From Candidatus Izemoplasmatales bacterium (GTDB lineage: Bacteria > Bacillota_I > Bacilli_A > Izemoplasmatales > Hujiaoplasmataceae): DNA of 5,369 nucleotides. The notes below the pieces were generated by a model, which was given only the letters and a program-made list of their open reading frames with translations, had not been told where the DNA came from and did no database searches. Each line of letters begins with the position of its first letter. Position 1 is the first letter of the stretch. The position numbers and the translations under genes were made by a program. The stretch covers positions 1-5,369 of the forward strand of contig JAQUZK010000109.1 of NCBI GenBank assembly GCA_028691335.1, in the 5' to 3' direction. Of the stretch, positions 1-5,110 are shown one piece after another.

Positions 1-33
1 AGTAGCGATATTGATTAAATATCAAATATTAAC

Positions 34-55
34 AAAAAAACTCTCATTTGAGAGT
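34..55 (-). terminator. Rho-independent terminator, minus strand
   Basis: Read on the minus strand, ACTCTC-AAAT-GAGAGT forms a perfect 6-bp stem with a 4-nt loop (40-55) followed by seven T (34-40). It would stop leftward transcripts that pass the terminator at 200-237. On the plus strand only CATTTTG follows, so activity in that direction would be weak. No gene in the first 100 bases is supported. Confidence 0.65.
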
Positions 56-105
56 CATTTTGCCGTATTTACATTTTATCCCTTGACTTTTAATAGTTAG
101 TCATT

Positions 106-200
106 ACGGAGTTTTACTCTAAAATCGCTCGTGTTCAACGGAGTTTTACTCTGTTTCCAACGGAGTTTTGCTTTTTTTCGGACGGAGTTGCTTTTTTTTA
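106..200 (+). repeat. Four direct copies of an ACGGAGTT(TT) motif
   Basis: ACGGAGT begins at 106, 138, 160 and 182. Copies 1 and 2 continue as TTTACTCT, copy 3 as TTTGCTTTTTTT and copy 4 as TGCTTTTTTTT. The start-to-start spacing is 32, 22 and 22 bases. Copies 1 and 2 can fold on themselves (GGAGT against ACTCT) with a TTT loop. The fourth copy, ACGGAGTTGCTTTTT, recurs exactly and inverted at 5163-5177. The cluster looks like duplicated, partly degenerate terminator hairpins, but a protein-binding role cannot be excluded. Confidence 0.6.
148..178 (+). terminator. Rho-independent terminator, plus strand, within the repeat cluster
   Basis: ACTCTGTT (148-155) pairs with AACGGAGT (159-166): 8 bp with one G-U pair and a 3-nt loop. 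It is followed by TTTGCTTTTTTT (167-178). It would end a rightward transcript entering from beyond the left edge of the window. ACTCTGTT can alternatively pair backwards with the ACGGAGT at 138-144, so two mutually exclusive hairpins are possible. Confidence 0.55.
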
Positions 201-237
201 TTAAAGAAAAGAGCGGGATTTTCTCTAACCCCACTCT
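200..237 (-). terminator. Rho-independent terminator, minus strand
   Basis: On the minus strand AGAGTGGG pairs with CCCGCTCT (8 bp, one G-U), with a 12-nt loop and then TTTTCTTTAAT. It is the first good terminator after the leftward RHS-tip/membrane-protein genes and directly follows the IS3-like remnant, so it probably ends that transcript. Confidence 0.6.
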
Positions 238-242
238 ATAAT

Positions 243-344
243 TTAACTTATATATTGTATGTGCCCATCCATTCCTAAATCTACAATGAACTTGACTGTT
301 TTTTCACTCATCTCTTGTGAGTATTTACTATTATTACTTGGCAT
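243..344 (-). pseudogene. IS3-family OrfA-like N-terminal remnant (33 aa)
   Basis: A 33-codon minus-strand reading frame begins MPSNNSKYSQEMSEKTVKFI, which resembles the first residues of IS3-family OrfA proteins, the helix-turn-helix subunit of the two-frame transposase. The resemblance stops after about 22 residues; a short unrelated tail and a TAA stop follow, where a full OrfA has roughly 90-110 residues. A weak ribosome binding site (GAAAGGA) lies 8 nt before the ATG. There is no OrfB and no DDE domain nearby, so this is a truncated leftover of an old insertion sequence and not an active gene. The family call rests on memory of the N-terminal pattern only. Confidence 0.4.
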
Positions 345-679
345 GGTTATTTTCCTTTCATTCTCTATGCATATGGTATCATAACCCACTGTTTAATTTC
401 CATACCAATCCAAGAATAGGACATGCATTAATGCTAGTGACATCATATATGTAAATATCCACAAGCAATGCCATTTTTTATCATGCCATTATATAACTTG
501 CTAAAGAAGTTGGAAAATGGTAGGTATTTTTTGATAAGCTATTGAATGCTGAGCTAACCCAAATGTCACCATAATGACAGCAGCTTATATCGTGTATATT
601 GTTGTATCAAATGCCTTTTTGATTCCACCAAATATATAATAATATTAATGCAAGTTTTGATGGCTTCGTTTATCGCTTA
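345..679 (-). other. Non-coding or decayed stretch
   Basis: No intact gene is visible. On the minus strand one frame from 644 to 393 runs for 84 codons with only three in-frame stops (TAA, TAG, TAA). It reads like fragments of a hydrophobic protein, for example MVTFGLAQHSIAYQKIP and LWIFTYMMSLALMHVLFLDW. All three stops are one C-to-T change from CAA or CAG, so a decayed gene is possible. I do not recognise the family, and an AT-rich sequence of this length could show this by chance. An imperfect nested hairpin lies at 534-588, and AATGGCAT occurs twice (minus strand, 468-491). Confidence 0.3.
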
Positions 680-919
680 TTAGTTAACTCTGTCCAAATA
701 TTTCTCATTAATATAATTAATATGGACACAACTAAAAAAGTACCTGCCGAAAAAAATAATTAGAATAGGTTCAGCAAAAGGAAATAATAATAGAACAGTT
801 AATATGGAAAATAAAATATGAACGGCAACTGCTTGCTTATATTTGAATTTAAGACCTAGCAAAATAGGGTTGATAGAAAGAATGAAAATTCCTATAACCG
901 GTAGTAATTTGAGATACAT
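680..919 (-). CDS. Small membrane protein, candidate immunity protein of the RHS toxin tip
   Basis: This 79-residue protein is mostly hydrophobic. Segments at about residues 3-23 and 30-58 would cross the membrane two or three times, and the tail (about 64-79) is short and polar. The start is well supported: AAAGGAGG (928-935) sits 8 nt before the ATG, inside the coding sequence of the preceding gene. The gene overlaps the 3' end of the RHS-tip gene by 71 bases in another frame, so the two are translationally close and probably co-transcribed. A small gene directly after an RHS variable tip is normally the cognate immunity gene, and membrane-embedded immunity proteins are typical where the toxin acts on the membrane. 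I do not recognise the family; the immunity role is inferred from position, size and hydrophobicity. Confidence 0.6.
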   Translation of the reverse strand: MYLKLLPVIGIFILSINPILLGLKFKYKQAVAVHILFSILTVLLLFPFAEPILIIFFGRYFFSCVHINYINEKYLDRVN

Positions 920-1466
920 CGTAACTTCCTCCTTTATAATTATTCATTGTTTCTTCCCATCTAGAAAAATCAATGTTTGAAAAAATGATATCACCATTTT
1001 GATTACCATCTAGAATGTCTAAAACATCTACTAATGCCCGTATAGGATCCAAAAACAATATAGCTAACTCGAAAACAAGACCTATAGTTGGCCCTATAAC
1101 GGTTAAACCTAACTTTGCAAATGTTCTAGGTAAAGTTTTGTGTGCAAAATAACTACCTGCTTTACTAGCAATAAACTTACGTGCCAACCTATTAGACCAA
1201 AGTGTCCACGCATATCCTGCAACAATTAAAGCTACATGAATGGAATAATATAATATATTAGTAGACAGATATCCGCTAGGATCAATATTCATTACCGGAT
1301 TATTTTTACAATAAGAATACATGTTAGAAGATAATATATCTCCATTCACTGCAAGCAAACCATCAGAACTAATAAATCGTCCTACTTCAGGATTATAATA
1401 CCTACTGTTTAAATAGTAAAGGTTTATTTCAACATCATAGAATTTATGACTTTCAAAGTTGTACAT
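849..1466 (-). CDS. Orphan RHS-core/C-terminal toxin-tip protein (205 aa fragment)
   Basis: Residues 10-66 match the end of the RHS-repeat-associated core: YDVEINLYYLNSRYYNPEVG, then GRFISSDG, then the NNPV and DPSGY signature that marks the boundary to the variable tip. Residues 67-205 are the variable part, with two hydrophobic segments (about 70-90 and 119-140) and an acidic, Asn-rich stretch (about 147-160). I recognise no nuclease or deaminase motif. A complete Gram-positive RHS or wall-associated protein is 1500-2500 residues with many YD repeats; all of that is missing. An in-frame TGA lies five codons before the ATG, and no convincing ribosome binding site precedes the start. The arrangement fits an orphan CT/immunity module, in which a toxin tip is stored behind a short piece of core that allows recombination with a full-length RHS gene. 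It equally fits a remnant of a disrupted RHS gene. Toxin activity is inferred. Confidence 0.65.
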   Translation of the reverse strand: MYNFESHKFYDVEINLYYLNSRYYNPEVGRFISSDGLLAVNGDILSSNMYSYCKNNPVMNIDPSGYLSTNILYYSIHVALIVAGYAWTLWSNRLARKFIASKAGSYFAHKTLPRTFAKLGLTVIGPTIGLVFELAILFLDPIRALVDVLDILDGNQNGDIIFSNIDFSRWEETMNNYKGGSYDVSQITTGYRNFHSFYQPYFARS

Positions 1467-1574
1467 AAGAAATGCAAGTAATCATTTCTGAGATGTCAGA
1501 TTATACTAACCAACAACATCATTTTATTTTGTTGAGGTAAGTTATTATAACCCAATAATAAATATCATAAATAA

Positions 1575-1603
1575 ATTATAGCACTTGGTATTATTAACTT
1601 CAA
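1575..1603 (-). promoter_or_regulatory. Near-consensus promoter for the RHS-tip/membrane-protein pair
   Basis: On the minus strand TTGAAG (1598-1603) is followed after exactly 17 nt by a perfect TATAAT (1575-1580). Transcription would start near 1568 and give a ~100-nt leader before the ATG at 1466. The -35 box ends 2 bases short of the duplicated target of the IS30 element, so the insertion left the promoter whole. In the reconstructed uninserted sequence it begins only 7 nt after the stop codon of the recombinase. Confidence 0.65.
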
Positions 1604-1605
1604 GC

Positions 1606-1620
1606 CACTTTTAGATTTCT
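1606..1620. repeat. Left copy of 15-bp target-site duplication
   Basis: CACTTTTAGATTTCT here is identical to 3342-3356 and in the same orientation. The copies lie immediately outside the inverted repeats of the IS30-family element. The bases beyond either copy differ, so the duplication is exactly 15 bp. Confidence 0.75.
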
Positions 1621-1621
1621 A

Positions 1622-1643
1622 TTACTTTGTATTTTAAACGCAA
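1622..1643 (+). repeat. Left terminal inverted repeat of the IS30-family element
   Basis: It starts TTACTTTGTA and ends TAAACGCAA. It pairs with 3318-3339 at 17 of 22 positions, mismatching only in the middle. The inner block TAAACGCAA also occurs, inverted, at 3131-3139 inside the element. Confidence 0.7.
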
Positions 1644-1683
1644 TAGATTTATATATTTCTTGCATTTAAGTTAGTAATTAGTT

Positions 1684-1702
1684 TCTTTGGTTTTTCCAAA
1701 GA
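1684..1702. repeat. Hairpin near the left end of the IS
   Basis: TCTTTGG (1684-1690) and CCAAAGA (1696-1702) form a perfect 7-bp stem around a TTTTT loop. The first arm plus loop recurs directly at 1720-1731. It lies between the left end and the transposase promoter, where it could limit read-through transcription into the transposase; there is no good T-run, so terminator activity is uncertain. Confidence 0.4.
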
Positions 1703-1740
1703 GGTTTTAGAATCTTTAGTCTTTGGTTTTTGTTTTAAGC

Positions 1741-1769
1741 TTTTCTTTATTTGTCTAAAGGTTTATACT
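1741..1769 (+). promoter_or_regulatory. Possible transposase promoter
   Basis: TATACT (1764-1769) is a good -10 box, five of six to consensus. The best -35 at a 17-nt spacing is TTTTCT (1741-1746), which is poor. The start would lie near 1776, within the 13-bp inner inverted repeat (1774-1786), so that repeat would sit at the very 5' end of the transcript. A weak transposase promoter is usual for insertion sequences. Confidence 0.35.
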
Positions 1770-1773
1770 TGGT

Positions 1774-1786
1774 TTATGTTCTAGTC
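1774..1786 (+). repeat. Inner inverted repeat of the IS, left copy (partner 3092-3104)
   Basis: TTATGTTCTAGTC matches the reverse complement of 3092-3104 exactly, 13 bp. TTGGT just outside the left copy matches ACCAA outside the right copy after a short offset. A related direct copy, TTTATGTTCATAG, occurs at 3195-3207. The pair tightly brackets the transposase gene and may be a transposase-binding or regulatory site. It is unlikely to be the element's end, because no duplication flanks it. Confidence 0.5.
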
Positions 1787-1803
1787 TTGAAAGTGAGGTT
1801 ATT

Positions 1804-3054
1804 ATGACTAGATTAAACTATGAAGATATTTTGCACATATATAAGCTAATTTCTTTAGATAAGTCAGCCTTAGAAATATCTAATAAGCTAAATATTGCCC
1901 CTTCAACACTGTATCGATTAATAAAGACCAATACTGAAGTTAAAACCATAACGACAGGTCTTAGAAACTATCCCTATAAATCATGTATTCATTTACTTGC
2001 CTGTCGCAAGGAAATCAAGCGCTGTCCTAAAACTTGTGATCGCTTTGTTAAATGGCTTTGTCCGAAACTTAAGTCCTTTCCTTTTATTTGTAATTTCTGT
2101 GATCAAAAATGGCGCTGTCCTAAGGAAAAACATTCATTCAATCCTGACCTTGTTTATGTCAAAAGACAAAGTCGTTTGGTTGACTCTAGAAGACGTATTT
2201 CCTTATCTAACAAGGATTTTAAAACCTTTAACCAATGGATATCACCTCTAATTAAAAATGGCCTTGGCATTGAAGTTTTGTTTAATGAGTATCCTAACCT
2301 GTTTCCAGTGTCTACTTCAACTGTTAGACGATGGATAAACGATGGTAGGCTTAGTGCTAAGAGAATTGACCTAAGACGCGCTGTGACTTATAAAGTCAAA
2401 AAACAATATACATACAGAAGATCTCCTAGTTATGATCCTTTAGTTAAGTTTGGTCATACATATGGTCAATTCTTAAATTACATTAAAGCACATCCTAAGG
2501 CTTCTATTATGGAATTTGATACTGTTCATGGTCTTGCGACTGAAAAGAAAAAATTACTCACTATGTATCATCGTAAAACCCAGTTTCAAATAGGTGTACT
2601 CATTGATGATATCAAAGAAAGTAATGTCAATAATGCACTTGTATATATGCAAAAATTACTTGGTAAAACTTTTCCTTCTATCTTTGAAATTATCCTCGCT
2701 GATAATGGCTTTGAGTTTGATGGTCTCATGAAATCTTCAATCGATAATGAGACTGGTCAAATCCTATCTCAGGTCTTTTATACTAAACCTTATTGTTCAG
2801 GTGATAAAGGTGGCTGCGAAAGAAATCATGAGTTCTTCAGATACTTTATTCCTAAAGGTAAATCGATTGAACATTTGAATCAAGTTGATATTAATATGAT
2901 GTTTTCTTACATCAACTCTTACCCTAGACAATCTTTACATTGGAAGTCTCCAATCGATCTATTTAAAAATCTTTATTCTATCCATACCATCAATAAGCTC
3001 GGTTATCAAAAAGTTGACGTCTTAGACATCAACTTTAAGATTAAAACTACTTAA
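1804..3054 (+). CDS. IS30-family DDE transposase with a cysteine-rich insert
   Basis: This 416-residue enzyme cuts and joins the ends of its own element. The N-terminal helix-turn-helix (about 5-45; IAPSTLYRLI at 31-40) and a second one (about 154-190; STSTVRRWINDG) are the DNA-binding parts. The catalytic RNase H-like domain shows D239 in MEFDTVHG, D300 in LADNGFEF and E339 in GGCERNHEFFRYFIPKG. The last two motifs are the typical IS30 ones (ADNGxEF, ENxNGLxRxYFPKG), with D300 to E339 a little wider than usual. Residues 61-105 carry eight cysteines (61, 67, 74, 78, 86, 96, 99, 105), including C96xxC99, and probably bind zinc; classical IS30 lacks this. GTGAGGT lies 5 nt before the ATG. No frameshift or missing catalytic residue is seen, so the enzyme is likely active. 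A terminator hairpin follows at 3133-3171. Confidence 0.88.
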   Translation: MTRLNYEDILHIYKLISLDKSALEISNKLNIAPSTLYRLIKTNTEVKTITTGLRNYPYKSCIHLLACRKEIKRCPKTCDRFVKWLCPKLKSFPFICNFCDQKWRCPKEKHSFNPDLVYVKRQSRLVDSRRRISLSNKDFKTFNQWISPLIKNGLGIEVLFNEYPNLFPVSTSTVRRWINDGRLSAKRIDLRRAVTYKVKKQYTYRRSPSYDPLVKFGHTYGQFLNYIKAHPKASIMEFDTVHGLATEKKKLLTMYHRKTQFQIGVLIDDIKESNVNNALVYMQKLLGKTFPSIFEIILADNGFEFDGLMKSSIDNETGQILSQVFYTKPYCSGDKGGCERNHEFFRYFIPKGKSIEHLNQVDINMMFSYINSYPRQSLHWKSPIDLFKNLYSIHTINKLGYQKVDVLDINFKIKTT

Positions 3055-3060
3055 TATTTA

Positions 3061-3089
3061 ATTAGAAACAATCCCCATTAGTTTCTAAT
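3061..3089 (+). repeat. Perfect 9-bp hairpin just after the transposase stop
   Basis: ATTAGAAAC (3061-3069) and GTTTCTAAT (3081-3089) pair perfectly around an 11-nt loop, beginning 6 nt after the stop codon. There is no T-run on either side, so it may stabilise the 3' end of the message and not terminate it. Confidence 0.45.
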
Positions 3090-3091
3090 AT

Positions 3092-3104
3092 GACTAGAAC
3101 ATAA
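3092..3104 (+). repeat. Inner inverted repeat of the IS, right copy
   Basis: GACTAGAACATAA is the exact reverse complement of 1774-1786. It lies 38 nt after the transposase stop codon. Confidence 0.5.
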
Positions 3105-3132
3105 TTCTCACCAAAATCATATATCAACTCTT

Positions 3133-3171
3133 GCGTTTAACTCGAAAACTCATTTCTAAACGTTATTTTTA
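3133..3171 (+). terminator. Probable transposase terminator
   Basis: CGTTTA (3134-3139) pairs with TAAACG (3157-3162). Within the loop GAAA (3144-3147) pairs with TTTC (3153-3156), leaving a 4-nt bulge. TTATTTTTA follows. The left arm overlaps TTGCGTTTA (3131-3139), which is also the inner block of the right terminal repeat (3318-3326). The hairpin is AT-rich, so efficiency is uncertain. Confidence 0.45.
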
Positions 3172-3317
3172 GTCGTATATTCTTTTTTAATTGATTTATG
3201 TTCATAGACTTATTCTACTCTTTTTTTTCTGTTTTTCATAGGTAAATCATTCTTTTTATTAGATATATCTTGTTTTTTTGGTCTATTTTAATCTTTTATT
3301 TCTTATCTTTGTTTTTT
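3172..3317 (+). other. T-rich non-coding tail of the IS
   Basis: No reading frame is supported on either strand. The plus strand is strongly T-rich with several T runs of 6-8, so the minus strand is A-rich. A TTTATGTTC block (3195-3203) resembles the inner inverted repeat. I see no further structure. Confidence 0.4.
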
Positions 3318-3339
3318 TTGCGTTTACTTTAGTAAGTAA
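3318..3339 (-). repeat. Right terminal inverted repeat of the IS30-family element
   Basis: On the minus strand it reads TTACTTACTA then AAGTAAACGCAA and matches the left repeat at 17 of 22 positions. Two bases (3340-3341) separate it from the target duplication. Confidence 0.7.
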
Positions 3340-3341
3340 CA

Positions 3342-3356
3342 CACTTTTAGATTTCT
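3342..3356. repeat. Right copy of 15-bp target-site duplication, covering the recombinase stop codon
   Basis: This copy is identical to 1606-1620. On the minus strand it reads AGAAATCTAAAAGTG and contains the last two codons (Glu, Ile) and the TAA of the recombinase gene. The insertion therefore did not change the recombinase protein. Confidence 0.75.
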
Positions 3357-4963
3357 TTGTTAAATCCTACTAAAATAATTTTTAACTCATTGAAATAACG
3401 TTTATTAATCTTTTTTACAGGGCTTACCACTATTTTTTCAATGAGTTCATTGATTATCTCTACGGACAATGATGTTTCCTCATTCTTTTTGTACTTGCTT
3501 ATTATCTTATAAATATATTTTAAACTCTGTAAAACTTTTTCTTCATCAGAATCATTTGTATAATTTTTTAATTCATCTTTTATTTTCGTTTGCTCTTGTT
3601 GATATTCGCTGATTAATTTCTTATATGTCGTTTCATCGATTATCTCTTTTGCAAAGTCTTCATACATCTTTTTAGTTATTGCTATAAGAAGATTTTGTCT
3701 TCTTTCGAGATTAATCTTTTTATCTTGATGTTCAGATAAATCCATGTGATCTGCAATTGTATTTGTACAATATTTAATAAACTCAGTTTCAGTATCTGAG
3801 TTAACGAATAGATTATTTATATAGTTCTTTACATAGAGCTTTAAGAATGCATAGTTAACTTGGTTGTTTCTTATACATTCTTTAGGATTGTTGTAATGAT
3901 TCATGCATTTATAAAATGCTCTTACAGAATTATTTCCGCTTGGCTTTACTCCTAGCGCTAATCGCTTTCCACACTGAGAACAAAATAAGATCCCCTTAAA
4001 CAAATTTTCATGTTTATTCTTGCTCTTAGAATGCCTTGATTTCATGTACTTTTGAACTAATTTAAAGTCTCTTCTTGAAATAATCTCCTGATGAGTATTT
4101 TCCACAACAATTCTATCTTCTTCTGGTACCCTTACTCTTTCTTTTGTCTTATAATTAATCGTTTCATACTTACGATTAACCATATCCCCCATGTAAACTT
4201 TATCACATAGAATCATTCGTACTGTTGCGTATCTCCACCTGTATTTATATTCCTCATCGCCCTCCTTAATAAAGCGATTAAATGTTGTGTCTCCTCTAGA
4301 ACGCCTTAATTCAGCCGGTGTTGATATCTTTCTTTTTGTGAGTTCATTAGCTATTCTAATGCCACCATTCCCTTTTAAAGCTAGTTTGAAAATCAGTCTT
4401 ACTGTTTTGGCTGCGACTTCATCTATAACAAGATGATTCCCATCCTCTTTGTCTTGCAAGTATCCATAGGGTGGTTGTGATGATATAAACAATCCTTGAT
4501 AAGCTCTTTCTCTTTTTGCTGATTTTATTTTTTTACTTAAATCTCTTGAATACATATCATTTAGAATGTTTTTAAATGGTGTAATGTCATTGTTATCATG
4601 AATCGTATCAACATTGTCATTAATAGCTATATACCTAATTTTTTTACTTCTAAAGAATATATCAGTGTAATATCCAGTTTGGATATAATCTCTACCTAAT
4701 CTACTAAGGTCCTTAGTAATTATCATATTGATATTCTTTTTTTCTATATCATCTATCATCCTACTAAAAGCTGGCCGATCATAATTCAAGCCAGAGTAGC
4801 CATCATCAACATAGACATTATAGATTAAAAACTCGTGTTCCAAACAATATTTTTTAAGCATCATTTTTTGCGTCTCGATGCTACTTGAATCTGTAGGGTT
4901 CCCATCATCTGAAGATAGCCTACAATATAAAGCTGCTTTGTAAATTATTTTTTCCTTATTCAC
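3347..4963 (-). CDS. Large serine recombinase, TndX/TnpX type (538 aa)
   Basis: It excises and integrates a mobile element by cutting both DNA strands through a serine-linked intermediate. The resolvase-like domain (about 9-150) has YCRLSSDDG with the likely nucleophile Ser17, then DDGYSG (53-58) and KDLSRLGRD (84-92). The recombinase domain (about 160-285) starts near PPYGY (164-168). A zinc ribbon follows with Cys328, Cys331, Cys353 and Cys363, then a coiled coil (about 410-470) and a DUF4368-like end (about 500-538; EIINELIEKIVV). Length and order match TndX of Tn5397 and TnpX of Tn4451. I start at the GTG at 4963 because AAAGAGGTGATC lies 8 nt upstream; the frame could open at GTG 4990, but that codon lies in the hairpin loop and has no ribosome binding site. 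All motifs are intact. The mobilised element and its att sites are not identified here. Confidence 0.9.
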   Translation of the reverse strand: MNKEKIIYKAALYCRLSSDDGNPTDSSSIETQKMMLKKYCLEHEFLIYNVYVDDGYSGLNYDRPAFSRMIDDIEKKNINMIITKDLSRLGRDYIQTGYYTDIFFRSKKIRYIAINDNVDTIHDNNDITPFKNILNDMYSRDLSKKIKSAKRERAYQGLFISSQPPYGYLQDKEDGNHLVIDEVAAKTVRLIFKLALKGNGGIRIANELTKRKISTPAELRRSRGDTTFNRFIKEGDEEYKYRWRYATVRMILCDKVYMGDMVNRKYETINYKTKERVRVPEEDRIVVENTHQEIISRRDFKLVQKYMKSRHSKSKNKHENLFKGILFCSQCGKRLALGVKPSGNNSVRAFYKCMNHYNNPKECIRNNQVNYAFLKLYVKNYINNLFVNSDTETEFIKYCTNTIADHMDLSEHQDKKINLERRQNLLIAITKKMYEDFAKEIIDETTYKKLISEYQQEQTKIKDELKNYTNDSDEEKVLQSLKYIYKIISKYKKNEETSLSVEIINELIEKIVVSPVKKINKRYFNELKIILVGFNKEI

Positions 4964-5004
4964 TTTGATCACCTCTTTATGATTAATCACATAAAGAGAT
5001 CAAA
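4964..5004 (-). promoter_or_regulatory. 15-bp inverted repeat covering the recombinase ribosome binding site
   Basis: In the mRNA sense TTTGATCTCTTTATG (4990-5004) pairs with CATAAAGAGGTGATCAAA (4964-4981). All 15 bp are perfect, with a 3-nt bulge in the second arm and an 8-nt loop. The second arm is the Shine-Dalgarno sequence AAAGAGGTGATC (4967-4978), nearly the full complement of the 16S rRNA 3' end, and the GTG start follows immediately. In RNA the stem would hide the ribosome binding site. As DNA it could be an operator or a recombinase-binding site just downstream of the promoter. Either way it is placed to keep recombinase levels low. Confidence 0.7.
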
Positions 5005-5022
5005 TTATCAAGTGCTTTCTAA

Positions 5023-5051
5023 AATATACCCATTCCACCAGTATAGGTAAA
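5023..5051 (-). promoter_or_regulatory. Promoter of the recombinase gene
   Basis: On the minus strand TTTACC (5046-5051; four of six) and TATATT (5023-5028; five of six) are separated by 17 nt. The start would be near 5016, giving a leader of about 50 nt that is almost entirely the hairpin at 4964-5004. Confidence 0.55.
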
Positions 5052-5110
5052 GGAATTTCTACATTAAAAAACATCAAATTAAAATATGTTTGAAAATATA
5101 AAAAAAGCAA

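Larger units (their letters stand above)
1621..3341 (+). mobile_element. IS30-family insertion sequence, about 1.72 kb, apparently intact
   Basis: The ends are imperfect inverted repeats. Left 1622-1643 and right 3318-3339 agree at 17 of 22 positions, including TTACTT at the outer edge and TAAACGCAA at the inner edge (one mismatch within the first half of the right copy aside). One base on the left and two on the right separate them from an exact 15-bp direct repeat. A single transposase gene occupies the centre, flanked by ~180 nt of leader and ~285 nt of trailing non-coding DNA, which makes the element longer than the usual 1.0-1.3 kb of the family. IS30 elements mostly duplicate 2-3 bp. 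Long, variable duplications are known for IS1630 of Mycoplasma fermentans, so this may be a member of such a branch. Intact gene, ends and duplication suggest a recent insertion. Confidence 0.75.

Noticed and set aside
2..100. Open plus-strand frame at the left edge as the end of a gene
   Set aside because: It passes through the hairpin at 40-55, has no recognisable motif, and this length open is expected by chance at the edge.
106..200. CRISPR-like array
   Set aside because: The repeats are only 8-15 bases, degenerate at the 3' side, with gaps of about 7-17 bases and no cas genes. They behave as terminator-like hairpins.
1467..1484. TGA upstream of the RHS tip read as Trp (Mycoplasma code), extending the gene
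   Set aside because: The intact genes use TGG and no internal TGA, and the sequence beyond that codon shows no RHS similarity.
1997..2251. 84-codon plus-strand reading frame inside the transposase gene
   Set aside because: It lies wholly within the transposase coding sequence in another frame, has no ribosome binding site, and its sequence is explained by the conserved transposase domains.
1774..3104. Inner 13-bp inverted pair as the true IS ends
   Set aside because: No direct repeat flanks it and the left copy would leave only 17 bases before the transposase ATG. The outer pair with the 15-bp duplication is far better supported.
4964..4990. GTG at 4990 as recombinase start
   Set aside because: It lies in the loop-proximal part of the hairpin and has no Shine-Dalgarno sequence. 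The GTG at 4963 has a near-ideal one at correct spacing.
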